From Unio delphinus (Eukaryota > Mollusca > Bivalvia > Unionida > Unionidae), in NCBI GenBank assembly GCA_029339505.1, contig JAQISU010000134.1, positions 1,111,501 through 1,175,500 of the forward strand: a DNA stretch of 64,000 nucleotides, read 5' to 3'. Positions 1 to 10,659 of this stretch are shown in pieces. Every line of letters starts with the position of its first letter. Positions within the stretch are counted from its first letter, which is position 1. A program made the translations under genes and the position numbers. Under the pieces are notes generated by a model. It had not been told where the DNA came from and ran no database searches. It saw only the letters and a list, made by a program, of their open reading frames with translations.

Positions 1-310
1 TATTAATGTGGTCTATAGTAACTGTAGGGTATATTTCAAGTAATATCATCTTCTAACATAGTAGAGTACACATTACGAAGATATTAATGGGACCTACATA
101 GTACACCACTTTATAGTGAGTAAGCCTATAATAAAATACAGTATGCCTTCATTGTAATGTTGTATCCATGGAAACCAGAGCATATTGCCTTATAGTGAGA
201 CCACCTAATATGAAAGAGTTCTAACTCCTTATAAAACCATCTGTGGAAGCCGAAGTATATTGAATTATAATGAGATCACCTATAATGAAGTATTCCCTCT
301 TTATAAAACC
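1..310. repeat. Degenerate AT-rich repeat, about 75-bp spacing
   Basis: Phrases such as ttataatgaga and ctttataaaacc recur about 75 bases apart, most clearly between 180 and 310. The copies are strongly diverged. They resemble in style, but do not clearly match, the arrays at 21.2 kb and 41.8 kb. No coding potential was seen. Confidence 0.35.
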
Positions 311-570
311 ATTTAATTAAAGTTTTTTTTGGTCCCAAATTTAAGGCAAACACAAAGTTTGATCCAGGGAACATGGTTAAGAACTAAACTTGCAGAGTAA
401 ATCCTCATCTTTCTGATCATGCCATTCAACCTTTGGACCCTAAAAAATAAGAGTTTTTTGTACCCCAAGTGCAAGCCAACCAGGTGAAGTATCGGTATAT
501 TGCTTAGAACAAAAGTTATTGTGCAGATCTTTTGACACAAACTCAATGAGTTTCTTCTCATCTATAAGTG

Positions 571-870
571 GGAAGCAATGGAAGCTCAGTTGGTACAGTG
601 CTGGACTCTTAATCAATAGGTCACAGGTTTGATACCCATTCAAGTTAGTTTTGACCAGCTGACTCATTGTGTACTTGGGGAAGGTACTCAGCCCCCAAAA
701 TATATGCAAGATATAATCCAGACTGGCTGACACACTGTGTACATGGGTAAGGTACTCAGCCCCCAAAGTCTCTGAAAGATATAATCCAGACTGGCTGACT
801 CATTGTGTACATGGGTAAGGTTCTCAGCCCCCAAAGTCTCTGTAAGATATATCCCATGTATGTACAACTT
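571..870 (+). mobile_element. tRNA-Lys-like SINE with duplicated body
   Basis: The first 75 bases look like a decayed tRNA gene. An A-box-like gctcagttggtacagtg is followed by an anticodon loop ggactcttaatc, as in Lys-CTT, and then a B-box-like caggtttgatacc. RNA polymerase III would use these boxes in an active copy. After the head, a segment of about 68 bases is present three times, starting near 658, 725 and 793; each contains aaggtactcagcccccaaa or a close variant. No clean target duplication was found, so the ends are approximate. Confidence 0.6.
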
Positions 871-1640
871 CATCGAGGGCTCAGGACTTGTAGTACTGTT
901 TAAAACATTGGATCATGATGTAACCAGCATTGGATGTGATCTATGGGCCATAGGTTGCAAATACCTATTACAACCAATAATGTGTTGAAAGTGACATTAA
1001 AAACCAACAATCAGCAACCAACAAGGCTACTATAAGTGCAAGCCATTGATAAAGTTTTGTCAAGTGACATTGTGTAAAACATAAGCTATTGTGTAGAAAT
1101 AAAACCTTGCAGATGGACAACATAAAATCATGATGTGCTCTGCTTTAAGGCTGGTGTGTATACAAATTAAGTCAATATTTTTTTTTCAGATTGATTTTAC
1201 ACCCAATGTTTGTAAAGGTCATTTTTAAGTAAACTCTAAATTACTGTGAAAATTAGTTTAAATATTTGGCTAAATTCAAGTCGTTATTTTCCCAACCAGT
1301 CTTCCTGCCTAACCATGCAAGGTTTCTGTGAGGACCTGTATTAGATAAAACAAAGATCAAATCAAGAAACCTATTAATGCAACCCACAAAGTAGATCTGA
1401 ATGTACAGTCAAATTGTCACTTGAGTATTGTCAATCAGCTTGTCTCTTTTACATGACCCATTAACTATTAGCCTGTTTCAGCATAGCTTGTCAGCCTGTT
1501 GCTGTTACTCTCTGTTACTTTCTTCATTTCATAATCAATGTCTTAAATTGGATGAAATCTTTCGAAAATTGAACAGTCCTAGTACCAAAAAAAAAATACT
1601 GCCTGCTTGTCTGTAATTTTGTATCATTTTCAAAGCTGAA
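871..1640. other. AT-rich DNA with no recognisable feature
   Basis: No tandem structure, tRNA-like boxes or protein similarity seen. A 62-codon open frame at 1428-1616 has no recognisable domain and is probably chance; it may lie in the 3' untranslated part of the LINE that follows. Confidence 0.4.
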
Positions 1641-1873
1641 TGTTTCAATGCAGAATGATATTTTATGTTTCTTATATGTTTATGTTTTTACCGATGTCTG
1701 TGCATGTGTTCCAGGCTTGATACTTTGAAATGTAATATTCCTTAATTATTTAGCGTCGAAGCCAGACTCTTCACATCATGTTGTATGCATTGTATATATT
1801 GTACATAACAGATAGAAGGCCTCAAGGTAGATTAGTTCTGTAACTAATTGAGTTATCTTCTCTAAATAAAGTC

Positions 1874-1933
<60 letters not shown>
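1641..1933 (+). mobile_element. LINE 3' end with (TTA)n tail
   Basis: The stretch ending gagttatcttctc, taaataaag and then a long run of TTA has the form of the 3' end of CR1/L2-type LINEs in invertebrates: no poly-A, but a short-unit microsatellite tail after an AATAAA-like signal. No reverse-transcriptase codons could be recognised upstream, so this is a 5'-truncated or badly decayed copy. The 5' limit is uncertain. Confidence 0.5.
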
Positions 1934-1978
1934 CTCTCTGTCTCTCTCTGTCTGTCTGTCTGTCTGTCTCTCTCTGCC
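1875..1978. repeat. Microsatellites (TTA)n then (CTGT/CTCT)n
   Basis: A TTA run from about 1875 to 1932 is followed by an impure CTGT/CTCT run to about 1976. The first is the tail of the preceding LINE. The second sits directly against the start of the 36-bp array. Confidence 0.9.
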
Positions 1979-1984
1979 ACCATA

Positions 1985-3030
1985 CTTACTCACTTCATAT
2001 TCAGGATTACAACAATTTCTATTACTCATTCCATATTCAGGATTAAAACAATTTATATTACTCACTTCATATTCAGGATTATAACAATTTATATTACTCA
2101 CTTCATATTCAGGATTAAAACAATTTATATTACTCACTTCATATTCAGGATTATAACAATTTATATTACTCACTTCATATTCAGGATTATAACAATTTAT
2201 ATTACTCACTCCATATTCAGCATGATACCAATTTCTATTACTCACTTCATATTCAGCATGATGCCAATTTATATTACTCACTTCATATTCAGGATTATAA
2301 CAATTTATATTACTCACTTCATATTCAGGATTAAAACAATTTATATTACTCACTTCATATTCAGGATTATAACAATTTATATTACTCACTTCATATTGAG
2401 GATTATAACAATTTATATTACTCACTTCATATTCAGCATGATGCCAATTTCTATTACTCACTCCATATTCAGCATGATGCCAATTTCTATTACTCACTCC
2501 ATATTCAGCATGATGCCAATTTCTATTACTCACTTCATATTCAGGATTATAACAATTTATATTACTCACTTCATATTCAGGATTAAAACAATTTATATTA
2601 CTCCATATTCAGGATTATAACAATTTCTATTACTCACTCCATATTCAGCATGATGCCAATTTCTATTACTCACTCCATATTCAGCATGATGCCAATTTAT
2701 ATTACTCACTTCATATTCAGGATTATAACAATTTATATTACTCACTTCATATTCAGCATGATGCCAATTTCTATTACTCACTTCATATTCAGGATTATAA
2801 CAATTTATATTACTCACTTCATATTCAGGATTAAAACAATTTATATTACTCCATATTCAGGATTATAACAATTTCTATTACTCACTTCATATTCAGGATT
2901 ATAACAATTTATATTACTCACTTCATATTCAGGATTATAACAATTTATATTACTCCATATTCAGGATTATAACAAATTTCTATTACTCACTTCATATTCA
3001 GGATTATAACAATTTCTACAACTATCTCAA
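1985..3030. repeat. 36-bp minisatellite array
   Basis: About 29 head-to-tail copies of a 36-base unit containing attactcacttcatattcag. Two main variants alternate irregularly: one with ggattataacaat and one with gcatgatgccaat. The period is 12 codons and the unit lacks stops in one frame on each strand, so long repetitive open frames appear on both strands (minus 1862-2569 and 2593-2817; plus 2222-2620 and 2650-2868). These are artefacts of the period; there is no gene signature. A few copies lack a few bases (near 2605, 2850 and 2955). Confidence 0.93.
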
Positions 3031-3345
3031 TATCCAGTATGATGCCAATTTCAAACATTCACCCCTTATCCACTATAATACCAATAAATAGCACACAATG
3101 CATATCCAGTATGATGCCAATTTCAAGTACTCACCCCTTATCCACTATAATACCAATAAATAGTACACAATGCATATCCAGTATGATGCCAATTTCAAGT
3201 ACTCACCCCTTATCCACTATAATACCAATAAATAGCACACAATGCATATCCAGTATGATGACAATTTCAAGTACTCACACCTTATCCACTATAATACCAA
3301 TAAATAGCACACAATGCATATCCAGTATGATGACAATTTTCTGTT
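3031..3345. repeat. 72-bp dimeric (higher-order) minisatellite
   Basis: Four copies of a 72-base unit, each made of two diverged 36-base halves: one with gatgccaatttcaagtactc, the other with aataccaataaatag. Both halves align with the 36-bp repeat upstream, so this is a higher-order form of the same family. It follows the 36-bp array without a gap and grades into the 58-bp array. Confidence 0.85.
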
Positions 3346-4500
3346 TCTGTTTACTAACACTCAATATATATTCAGCATAATATTATTTTCTAGTCTTCAT
3401 AAATTCTGTTTACTATAGTACTCACAAAATATCCAGTATATGGCAATATCTAGACTGTGTACATTCTGTTGACTAGTACTCACTACATTTTCAGTATATA
3501 CTAATATCTAGACTGTACATTCTGTTGACTAGTACTCACTATATATCCAGTAAATACCAATAGCTAGACTGGATACACAAGTACTCACTATATATCCAGT
3601 CTATAACAATATCTAGACTGTGTACATTCTGTTGACTAGTACTCACTATATATATCCAGTATATTCCATAGCTAGACTGTGTACATTCTGTTGACTAGTA
3701 CTCATTATATATCCAGTATATACCAATATCTAGACTGTGTACATTCCATTTACTAGTACTCACTACATTTTCAGTATATACCAATATCTAGACTGTACAC
3801 TCTGCTGACTAGTACTCACTATATATCCAGTAAATACCAATAGTTAGACTGGATACACTAGTACTCACTATATATCCAGTATATAGCAATATCTAGACTG
3901 TGTACATTCTGTTGACTAGTACTCACTATATATCAAGTATATTCCATAGCTAGACTGTGTACATTCTGTTGACTAATACTCACTATATATCCAGTAAATT
4001 CCATATCTAGACTGTGTACATTCTGTTGACTAGTATTCATTATATATCCAGTATATACCAATATCTAGACTGTGTACATTCCATTTACTAGTACTCACTA
4101 TATATCCAGTATATACCAATATCTAGACTGTGTACATTCTGTTGACTAGTACTCACTTTATATCCAGTATATACCAATATCTAGACTGGATACACTAGTA
4201 CTCACTATATATCCAGTATATAGCAATATCTATATTGTGTATATTCTGTTGACAGTTCTCCCTATATATCCAGCATATACCAATATCTAGACTGTGTACA
4301 TTATGTTGACTAGTACTCACTTTATATCCAGTATATACCAATATCTAGACTGGATACACTAGTATTCACTATATATCCAGTAAATTCCATATCTAGACTG
4401 TGTACATTCCATTTACTAGTACTCACTATATATCCAGTATGATAGCAAATTCTACTTTGTGTAAATTCTGTTGACTAGTACTACCTATATACCCAGTATG
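3346..4500. repeat. 58-bp minisatellite array, relative of the 36-bp repeat
   Basis: About 20 units, typically 58 bases, containing tagtactcactatatatcc and accaatatctagactg. The first part corresponds to the 36-base unit; an extra segment of about 22 bases with tgtacattctgttgact accounts for the longer period. Some units are short forms in which part of that segment is missing (near 3570, 3850 and 4185). Confidence 0.9.
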
Positions 4501-4527
4501 ATCTAAATTTTAGTATGTGTGAATTAT

Positions 4528-5696
4528 TCCATTCAGGAGTGCATATCAAAAAAGAAGAATGCACCCATAGAGTAATAAGGTACTCAGGGTAGTGTACGAG
4601 AATACCACTGCGGAGCCGAACCACTAAAGGGCCAGTTAGTAGTAACAATCTCCTGACATACTGAACAAAGGATAATGGCAGCGGCCATGAGGAAAAAGAA
4701 GATGGACGTCCAAGCACGAGGTCAAACAAAAGTTTTTGGCCTCAATAGCGGCGCGGACTAAAGTGGAGGGACTCCCATAGATTAAAAATACAGGTACCCG
4801 GAAAACTTCAAGGCCTTAGAAGATATAATTTAACCAGCAGAAGGATAACCGGCAGCAGCATGAGAAACTCTGTAGCTGCTAACCTACTGCACCCGAAAAA
4901 GACTGCCTGCGGAGCGAGATGTGAACAATTTTCACATTTGCCTTTCATTTGCCTGAATAATTGGGTTCTTATTCAGTTACGAGAACCCTCTTTGAACAAT
5001 CTCTATTATGAAACCAGACTTGATCAATTTTGAACACCGCTCAAAATTAACAAACTTACTACCAAACAGTGACTACACTTTTATATGTCGCATAGACATA
5101 TTAGTTAAACAAATTTGTTAGGGACTTACAATATGTACACTCTGTACTAGAAAATTGGTATAGTTAGGATGTTAAAGAAAATTCTATGACTTAAATATTT
5201 GACTCAATTGCACAGGTTGCTTACACAATATTGGTACTTTTTATGTCCATTAGTACAACTGTACTCGATTTGAAATAAGTATGGTTAGGGCATTCCAGGG
5301 CATAAACGACATCCATAGGCTGGCTTTCCGGGACTTTTTCCTCCTTTTCCGTGACCAGACTCTATCAACATAGCGATATGAGAAAATATTTTTCTCTTGC
5401 TATTATTTGGTGCCTTTGCACCTCTAGTGCCTTCCACAGATTGGTGGAAAGGGTTGAGTGCGTTTGGTACTATTCCTACTCACCTGAAGGTCTTTCATTC
5501 ATGTAGATAGTCCCTTTTTAGGGACTCGACATGACGACCAAATTAAATAGCGTACTATGTGCGCATGAAAGCCTGTGGGGATGTACCACCATTTCTTACC
5601 CCACGGGATTAATCAAATAACTGTCTTTTGAGAGATTAAACAGTGCTAAATGATCCTCCGTGGCCGAAGCACTTTAATTAAATTTCCTCCTTAATA
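4528..5696. other. 1.17-kb block of unknown origin inside the 58-bp satellite
   Basis: This block interrupts the 58-bp satellite and is visibly richer in G, C and CpG than its surroundings, especially at 4590-4920. The ten bases tgtgaattat occur just before it (4518-4527) and just after it (5697-5706), which could be a target duplication. Eight of these bases are also part of the satellite unit, so the match may be chance. No terminal inverted repeats, poly-A tail, tRNA-like head or known protein were recognised. An 82-codon minus-strand open frame at 4481-4729 resembles nothing I know. A hairpin with a 9-bp stem (one G-T pair) lies at about 5573-5608. It may be an unrecognised non-autonomous element. 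Confidence 0.4.
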
Positions 5697-5706
5697 TGTG
5701 AATTAT

Positions 5707-5815
5707 GTTTACTTGTACCTACTTTATGCCCAGTATGATACCAATTCCTAGTTTGTGTAAATTCTGTTGACTAGTACTCACTATATGTTCAATATGATAC
5801 CACTCTCCAGACCTA
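5707..5815. repeat. Resumed 58-bp satellite (about two units)
   Basis: The motifs cccagtatgataccaat and attctgttgactagtactc reappear immediately after the 1.17-kb block, showing that the block interrupts a once continuous array. Confidence 0.75.
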
Positions 5816-6609
5816 CCAACCATAACGAGTCCATCTCAGTAAGGCAGTTGATTTTTTTCGATAAGATTGACCAGTTTTCAGTAAGGTGAAAGAAAAAAAA
5901 TATCAATAACTGCTTTTGTAAAGCTGGAAAATGTAATTAAAAGTTTGACGCATCAATGATAAATATTATGTTGAAAAGATAAATTTGCAAAGTACACAGA
6001 CTTTATTTACCAGTACAGTTGCACAAACTCTGCTTCAAACACTATGCCGCACAATGGCTTGCTGCTATCTCTCAACACAACATAATTCTTAGAAATTCTT
6101 TTTTTCATTTCTCATGACGATGATAATCATATCTCCTGTCATGAGACATACTGAAATTAGCATGTGATGTCCAATAAATGTAACTGTGTCTTTCCAGCTT
6201 TTATTCAAAAGAATCTGAATACTCCATTTTATTCTTCTGTGTTAATTATTAACACTTTCTAGAAGTTTATTTTCCCTTTTGCCTTTTATCTTAAACATGC
6301 ATGACATATTCTGGACACCATTTTAAACAATTCTATAATCAACAGTTTGATCATGCAGACGCTTCGTATGAACAAATAGGTGCAGCTTAAAATGTCCGGA
6401 GTGCTGCTGAATAATTAGTCTGGTTACCTGATCAATTTCACTCATTCTAAGATGAAACCTGGATCCAATATAAAACCTGGATAAACCAATTATCCAGACT
6501 TGTCGGCAACAATCATTTTCCAAAGTTTTTGCTAGTATGTCAAAAGTCTGTATTTTAAGGGTAATTTTCAACCATAAGACTTATAGCAAAATCATAAGAG
6601 TTGGCAGGT
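5816..6609. other. AT-rich DNA without recognisable feature
   Basis: No tandem repeat, terminal repeats or RNA-like boxes seen. An 82-codon minus-strand open frame (6323-6571) has mixed composition and no recognisable motif; without splice sites, homology or context I do not call it a gene. Confidence 0.4.
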
Positions 6610-7650
6610 CGGCACATTCAAGTCTTTGGAAATTCTGTTGACAAGTACATGCACTCGCTATATATCTTGCATGAAAATAATTTCAAGTGTGTGGAAATTT
6701 TGTTGACCAATACTCACTATATTGTTATATATGTTTAATTTGTATTGAGTGTTCTCCTTTGTCCATGATTACATCTTATGCATATTTAGTTTGTACTATG
6801 TGCTTGACCTTTGTCAATTTTTCATTCCAATCTTAACATTAATCTTTAGAGGAATCAATTTAAGTTCCATTCATCTAAAATTTGAGAACATTTATTTATT
6901 TCAATTATTCACTGCAAATACAAAATATTTTTTTACATTAGGACTAAATCACTATTTGGAATTATGATGAATTCAATCAGAGACATTTTGGATTATATCA
7001 TTGTCATACATCAAGACAGTTTGCAAATAATCACTATTCCATGCTATTGGTACATCAGCATATTCAAATTTGGAATTCATTCTAAAGACTATTGTAATTT
7101 ATTTGGAATACACTACTTTTCGACTATCTTAGGATTATTTGTGACTTAACTCTTACTACTGTAAGTTCTTTTTAAATTTTCACTTTGTATTCCAAGTTAA
7201 TAAAAAAAATTATTGAATTTTGCAAAACTTGTTTGCCTTTGCTCTTTTCTGTTACTTAGATTAAGACCATAGTCATAACAATATATCCAGTATGATACAA
7301 ATATCTACTCTGTGTGAATTCTGTTGATTTGTACTCACTGTATATCATTTATAATACCAATTTCTAGTGTGTGTGAATACTGTTAGCTAGTATTCACAAT
7401 ATATCCAGTATGGTACTAATTTCTAGTGTGTGTCAATAATGTTAGGTAGTACCCACAATATATCCAGAATGATACCAATGCCTACCCTGTGTGAATTTTG
7501 TTTACTAGCACTCATTATCCAGTATGATATCAATTTCTAATCTGTATAGATTCTTTCGCTCGTACTCACTGTATACTGTATCCAGTATGATACCAATTTC
7601 TAGTCTTAGTAAATTTTGTTTACAAGTTCTCACTACTTATCCAGAAACTG
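6610..7650. repeat. Scattered, diverged units of the 58-bp satellite
   Basis: Isolated units occur at 6610-6730 and a run of about six diverged units at 7263-7650, recognisable by gtactcactgtatatc, ccagtatgata and gtgtgaattctgttga. The stretch 6731-7262 between them is AT-rich with no recognised feature; its two short plus-strand open frames (6749-6967, 6964-7149) are low-complexity and probably chance. Confidence 0.7.
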
Positions 7651-7710
7651 CAGTGGATATGTGGCACATGTACTGCAAGAAATGATATGAATATGCAATA
7701 TCAGTACAGT

Positions 7711-8200
7711 ATATTGTCATTCTACTGTCAAACAGTATATTGTCATTCTACTGTCAAACAGTATATTGTCATTCTACTGTCAAACAGTATATTGTCATCA
7801 TACTGTCAAACAGTATATTGTCATTCTACTGTCAAACAGTATATTGTCATTCTACTGTCAAACAGTATATTGTCATTCTACTGTCAAACAGTATATTGTC
7901 ATTCTACTGTCAAACAGTATATTGTCATTCTACTGTCAAACAGTATATTGTCATCATACTGTCAAACAGTATATTGTCATTCTACTGTCAAACAGTATAT
8001 TGTCATTCTACTGTCAAACAGTATATTGTCATTCTACTGTCAAACAGTATATTGTCATTCTACTGTCAAACAGTATATTGTCATTCTACTGTCAAACAGT
8101 ATATTGTCATTCTACTGTCAAACAGTATATTGTCATTCTACTGTCAAACAGTATATTGTCATCCTAATGTCAAACAGTATATTGTCATCATACTGTCAAA
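7711..8200. repeat. 26-bp minisatellite, hairpin in every unit
   Basis: About 18-19 almost identical 26-base units. Each contains tactgtcaaacagta, an inverted repeat with a 6-bp stem and a 3-base loop. Because 26 is not a multiple of three and the unit has no plus-strand stop, all three plus frames stay open across the array, producing overlapping spurious proteins. Sequence differences are few (tcat versus ttct at three or four units), which suggests recent expansion or homogenisation. Confidence 0.95.
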
Positions 8201-9470
8201 TGTGATCTATCATACTGTATAGTGTCATCCTACTGTCAAACGTGATCCATCTTAAGTCTATTGTTATCCTACTGTCAAATGTGATCTATTGTACTATTGT
8301 GTCAAATGTGATCCTTTGATGTATAGTGTCATCCTACTGTCAAATGTGATATATCTTACAGTTTATATTGTCATCCTACTGTCAAATGTGATCCATCTTA
8401 CAGTATATTGTCATCCCACTGTCAAATGTGATCTATCTTACAGTCTATATTGTCATTCTGCTGTCAAATGTGATCTATCATACTGTATATTGTCATCCTA
8501 CTGTCAAATGTGATCTATCTTACAGTCTATTGTCATCCTACTGTCAAATGTGATCTATCTTACAGTATATTGTCATGCTATTGTCAAATGTGATCTATCT
8601 TACAGTCTATATTGTCATTTTGCTGTCAAATGTGATCTATCTTACAGTCTATTGCCATCATATTGTCAAATGTTATCTATCATACTGTCTATTGTCATCC
8701 TACTGTCAAATGTGATCTATCATACTGTCTATTGTCATCCTACTGTCAAATGTGATCTATCATACTATATATTGTCATCCTATTGTCAAATGTGATCTAT
8801 CTTACAGTCTATTGTCATCCTACTGTCAAATGTTATCTATCTTACAGTCTATATTGTCATTCTGCTGTCAAATGTGATCTATCTTACAGTCTATATTGTC
8901 ATTCTGCTGTCAAAAGTGATCTATCATACTGTATATTGTCATCCCTACTGTCAAATGTGATCTATCTTACAGTCTATTATCATCCTACTGACTGTCAAAT
9001 GTTATCTATCTTATAGTCTATTGTCATCCTATTGTCAAATTTGATCTATCTTACAATCTATTGTCATTCTACTGTCAAATGTTATCTATCATACTGTATA
9101 TTGTCATCCTACTGTCAAATGTGATCTATCTTAAGTCTATTGTTATCCTATTGTCAAATGTGATCCATCTTACTGTCTATTGTTATCCTATTGTCAAATG
9201 TGATCTATCTTACAGTCTATTGTCATTCTACTGTCAAATGTGATCTATCTTACAGTTTATTGTTGTCATATTGTCAAATGTTATCTATCTTACTGTCTAT
9301 TGTCATTCTACTGTCAAATGTGATCTATCTTACAGTCTATTGTCATCATATTGTCAAATGTTATCTATCTTACTGTCTATTGTCATCCTACTGTCAAATG
9401 TGATCTATCTTACAGTCTATATTGTCATTCTGCTGTCAAATGTGATCTATCTTACGATGTATTATCGGTC
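8201..9470. repeat. 40/42-bp minisatellite derived from the 26-bp unit
   Basis: About 31 units of 40-42 bases. Each keeps the tgtcatcctactgtcaaa core of the 26-bp repeat and adds tgtgatctatcttac before the cagt half of the stem. Variants with an extra tata give 42 bases. Several units are shorter or have small insertions (near 8290, 8945 and 8985). It follows the 26-bp array directly. Confidence 0.92.
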
Positions 9471-9850
9471 TCATCTTATTGTGTTGTAAGTATTCTTAGT
9501 CTAATCTTAGTATCTTGGCAATCTATCATCCATCTGAACTTAATGTGTTACTAGTCTATTATTAGTCTGATTTAAAAGTGTTTCCAGTCCACTGTCAGTC
9601 TGATCTTTGTGTAGTGCCAGTCTACTGTCCGTCTGATCTTTGTGTAACGCCAGTCTACTGTCAGTCTGATCTTTGTGTAATGCCAGTCTACTGTCAGTCT
9701 GATCTTTGTGTAGTGCCAGTCTACTGTCAGTCTGATCTTTGTGTAATGCCAGTCTACTGTCAGTCTGATTTTAGTTTGTTGGCAAACTATTAACAGTATG
9801 ATCGTAGCATTGCCAGTCTATTCAGTCTATTGTCAGTCTGATCACAGATT
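9471..9850. repeat. 33-bp minisatellite
   Basis: Between about 9570 and 9775 a 33-base unit with gccagtctactgtcagtctg is repeated six times, with decayed copies on both sides. It shares ctactgtca with the preceding 26- and 40-bp arrays and is probably a further derivative. Confidence 0.85.
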
Positions 9851-9904
9851 AGTATAATACATGTATACCTTAACAATCATCTACCATAGTCACTGAATGT
9901 TAAG

Positions 9905-10153
9905 GTATATTATTATATGGTATGGCCATATCATAAGAGCCAACAGTCTGTCCAAAAGAGTACTGCTGGGCAGCATCCAAGGTGGCAGAAAGAGAGGTAG
10001 ACAGAGAAATAGTCGACTGACAAAATCACAGAATGGACCAGAAAAAGTTTTGCGGAGACACAGGCATTAACACATGATCGAGACAAGTGGCCCAGCAAAC
10101 TGGTCAGATGTTCAGCAGCACTGTGCCTCAATGACCACATGGTCAAAAAGTAA
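9905..10153 (+). pseudogene. C-terminal remnant of a LINE reverse transcriptase
   Basis: This is the tail of a non-LTR retrotransposon polyprotein, downstream of the polymerase domain. From about 9929 one frame reads WYGHIIRANSLSKRVLLGS and then GGRKRGRQRN, the basic patch common near the C terminus of such proteins. At about 10,015-10,025 the frame shifts, and the other frame continues KITEWTRKSFAETQALTHD, RDKW, and LVRCSAALCLNDHMVKK to a stop at 10,151. The upstream polymerase part is missing. I would place it near RTE-like or related LINEs, but the fragment is too short to be certain. It is dead: frameshifted and severely truncated. Confidence 0.75.
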
Positions 10154-10655
10154 CTTAGTTATAGTTTTAAAAATTATCAGCAATGCAATTAATTTAAGGA
10201 ACATTTTACTCCAAAAAAGACTTCAAGAAGAACAAGTCAAAGACTTAATTTCACTTCCTGAAAATTAGGTATCTTATTCCATCATAAAGGCCAACCTTAC
10301 AGAGACATCTGACTGATAAAATATGGATAGAGTTGAAGTCACGCTATTTATGACTATATCACTAATTTTGTAGTTATAAGTACTATTAAACTTATTAATG
10401 CCAGCATATGTCAATATCAGTAATCACCACATGCCCCATCTTGTACATGTGCTATTGAGAATAAAGCAAAGGGAGACAACTTAGTGCTGACTAATACTGT
10501 ATATGAAATTGGCAGATAATTTATGATACTAATCAGTAAATTTCTTATATTCTGTCACATAATTTGAAAACTGAATTTACCAAAAATATTTACTCTTAAA
10601 TACTATGATTTTCTTCAATCAAAAAAGCCTAGATACAATGATGGCACTAAAATGT
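10154..10655. other. AT-rich DNA, no feature recognised
   Basis: This may include the 3' untranslated part of the preceding LINE. Nothing else was seen before the start of the 32-bp array. Confidence 0.4.
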
Positions 10656-10659
10656 TAAA

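Noticed and set aside
1862..2868. Long repetitive open frames on both strands (12-residue repeats rich in Asn, Tyr, Ile) as a structural protein gene
   Set aside because: The DNA unit is 36 bases with no stop in one frame per strand, so both strands appear open. There is no signal peptide, unique N or C terminus or splice signal, and neighbouring units of 58 bases break the frame.
5573..5608. Transcription terminator hairpin
   Set aside because: A 9-bp stem with a long loop and no T run, in a eukaryotic context; more likely internal structure of the unknown block.
4528..5696. Solo LTR of a retrotransposon
   Set aside because: The ends do not start TG or finish CA, no primer-binding or polypurine motif is seen nearby, and the possible duplication is ten bases, too long for an LTR element.
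6323..6571. Host gene exon (82-codon minus-strand frame)
   Set aside because: Mixed composition but no recognisable motif, homology or convincing splice partner; length is within chance expectation for a 64-kb window.
7687..8222. Three overlapping plus-strand proteins of 133-172 residues with Cys-containing repeats
   Set aside because: A 26-base unit without stops keeps all three frames open by arithmetic. The same peptide appears in every frame, which excludes real coding selection.
7711..9470. CRISPR array
   Set aside because: Units are directly adjacent or differ by inserted repeat sequence; there are no unique spacers of constant length, no cas genes, and the surroundings are eukaryotic repeats.
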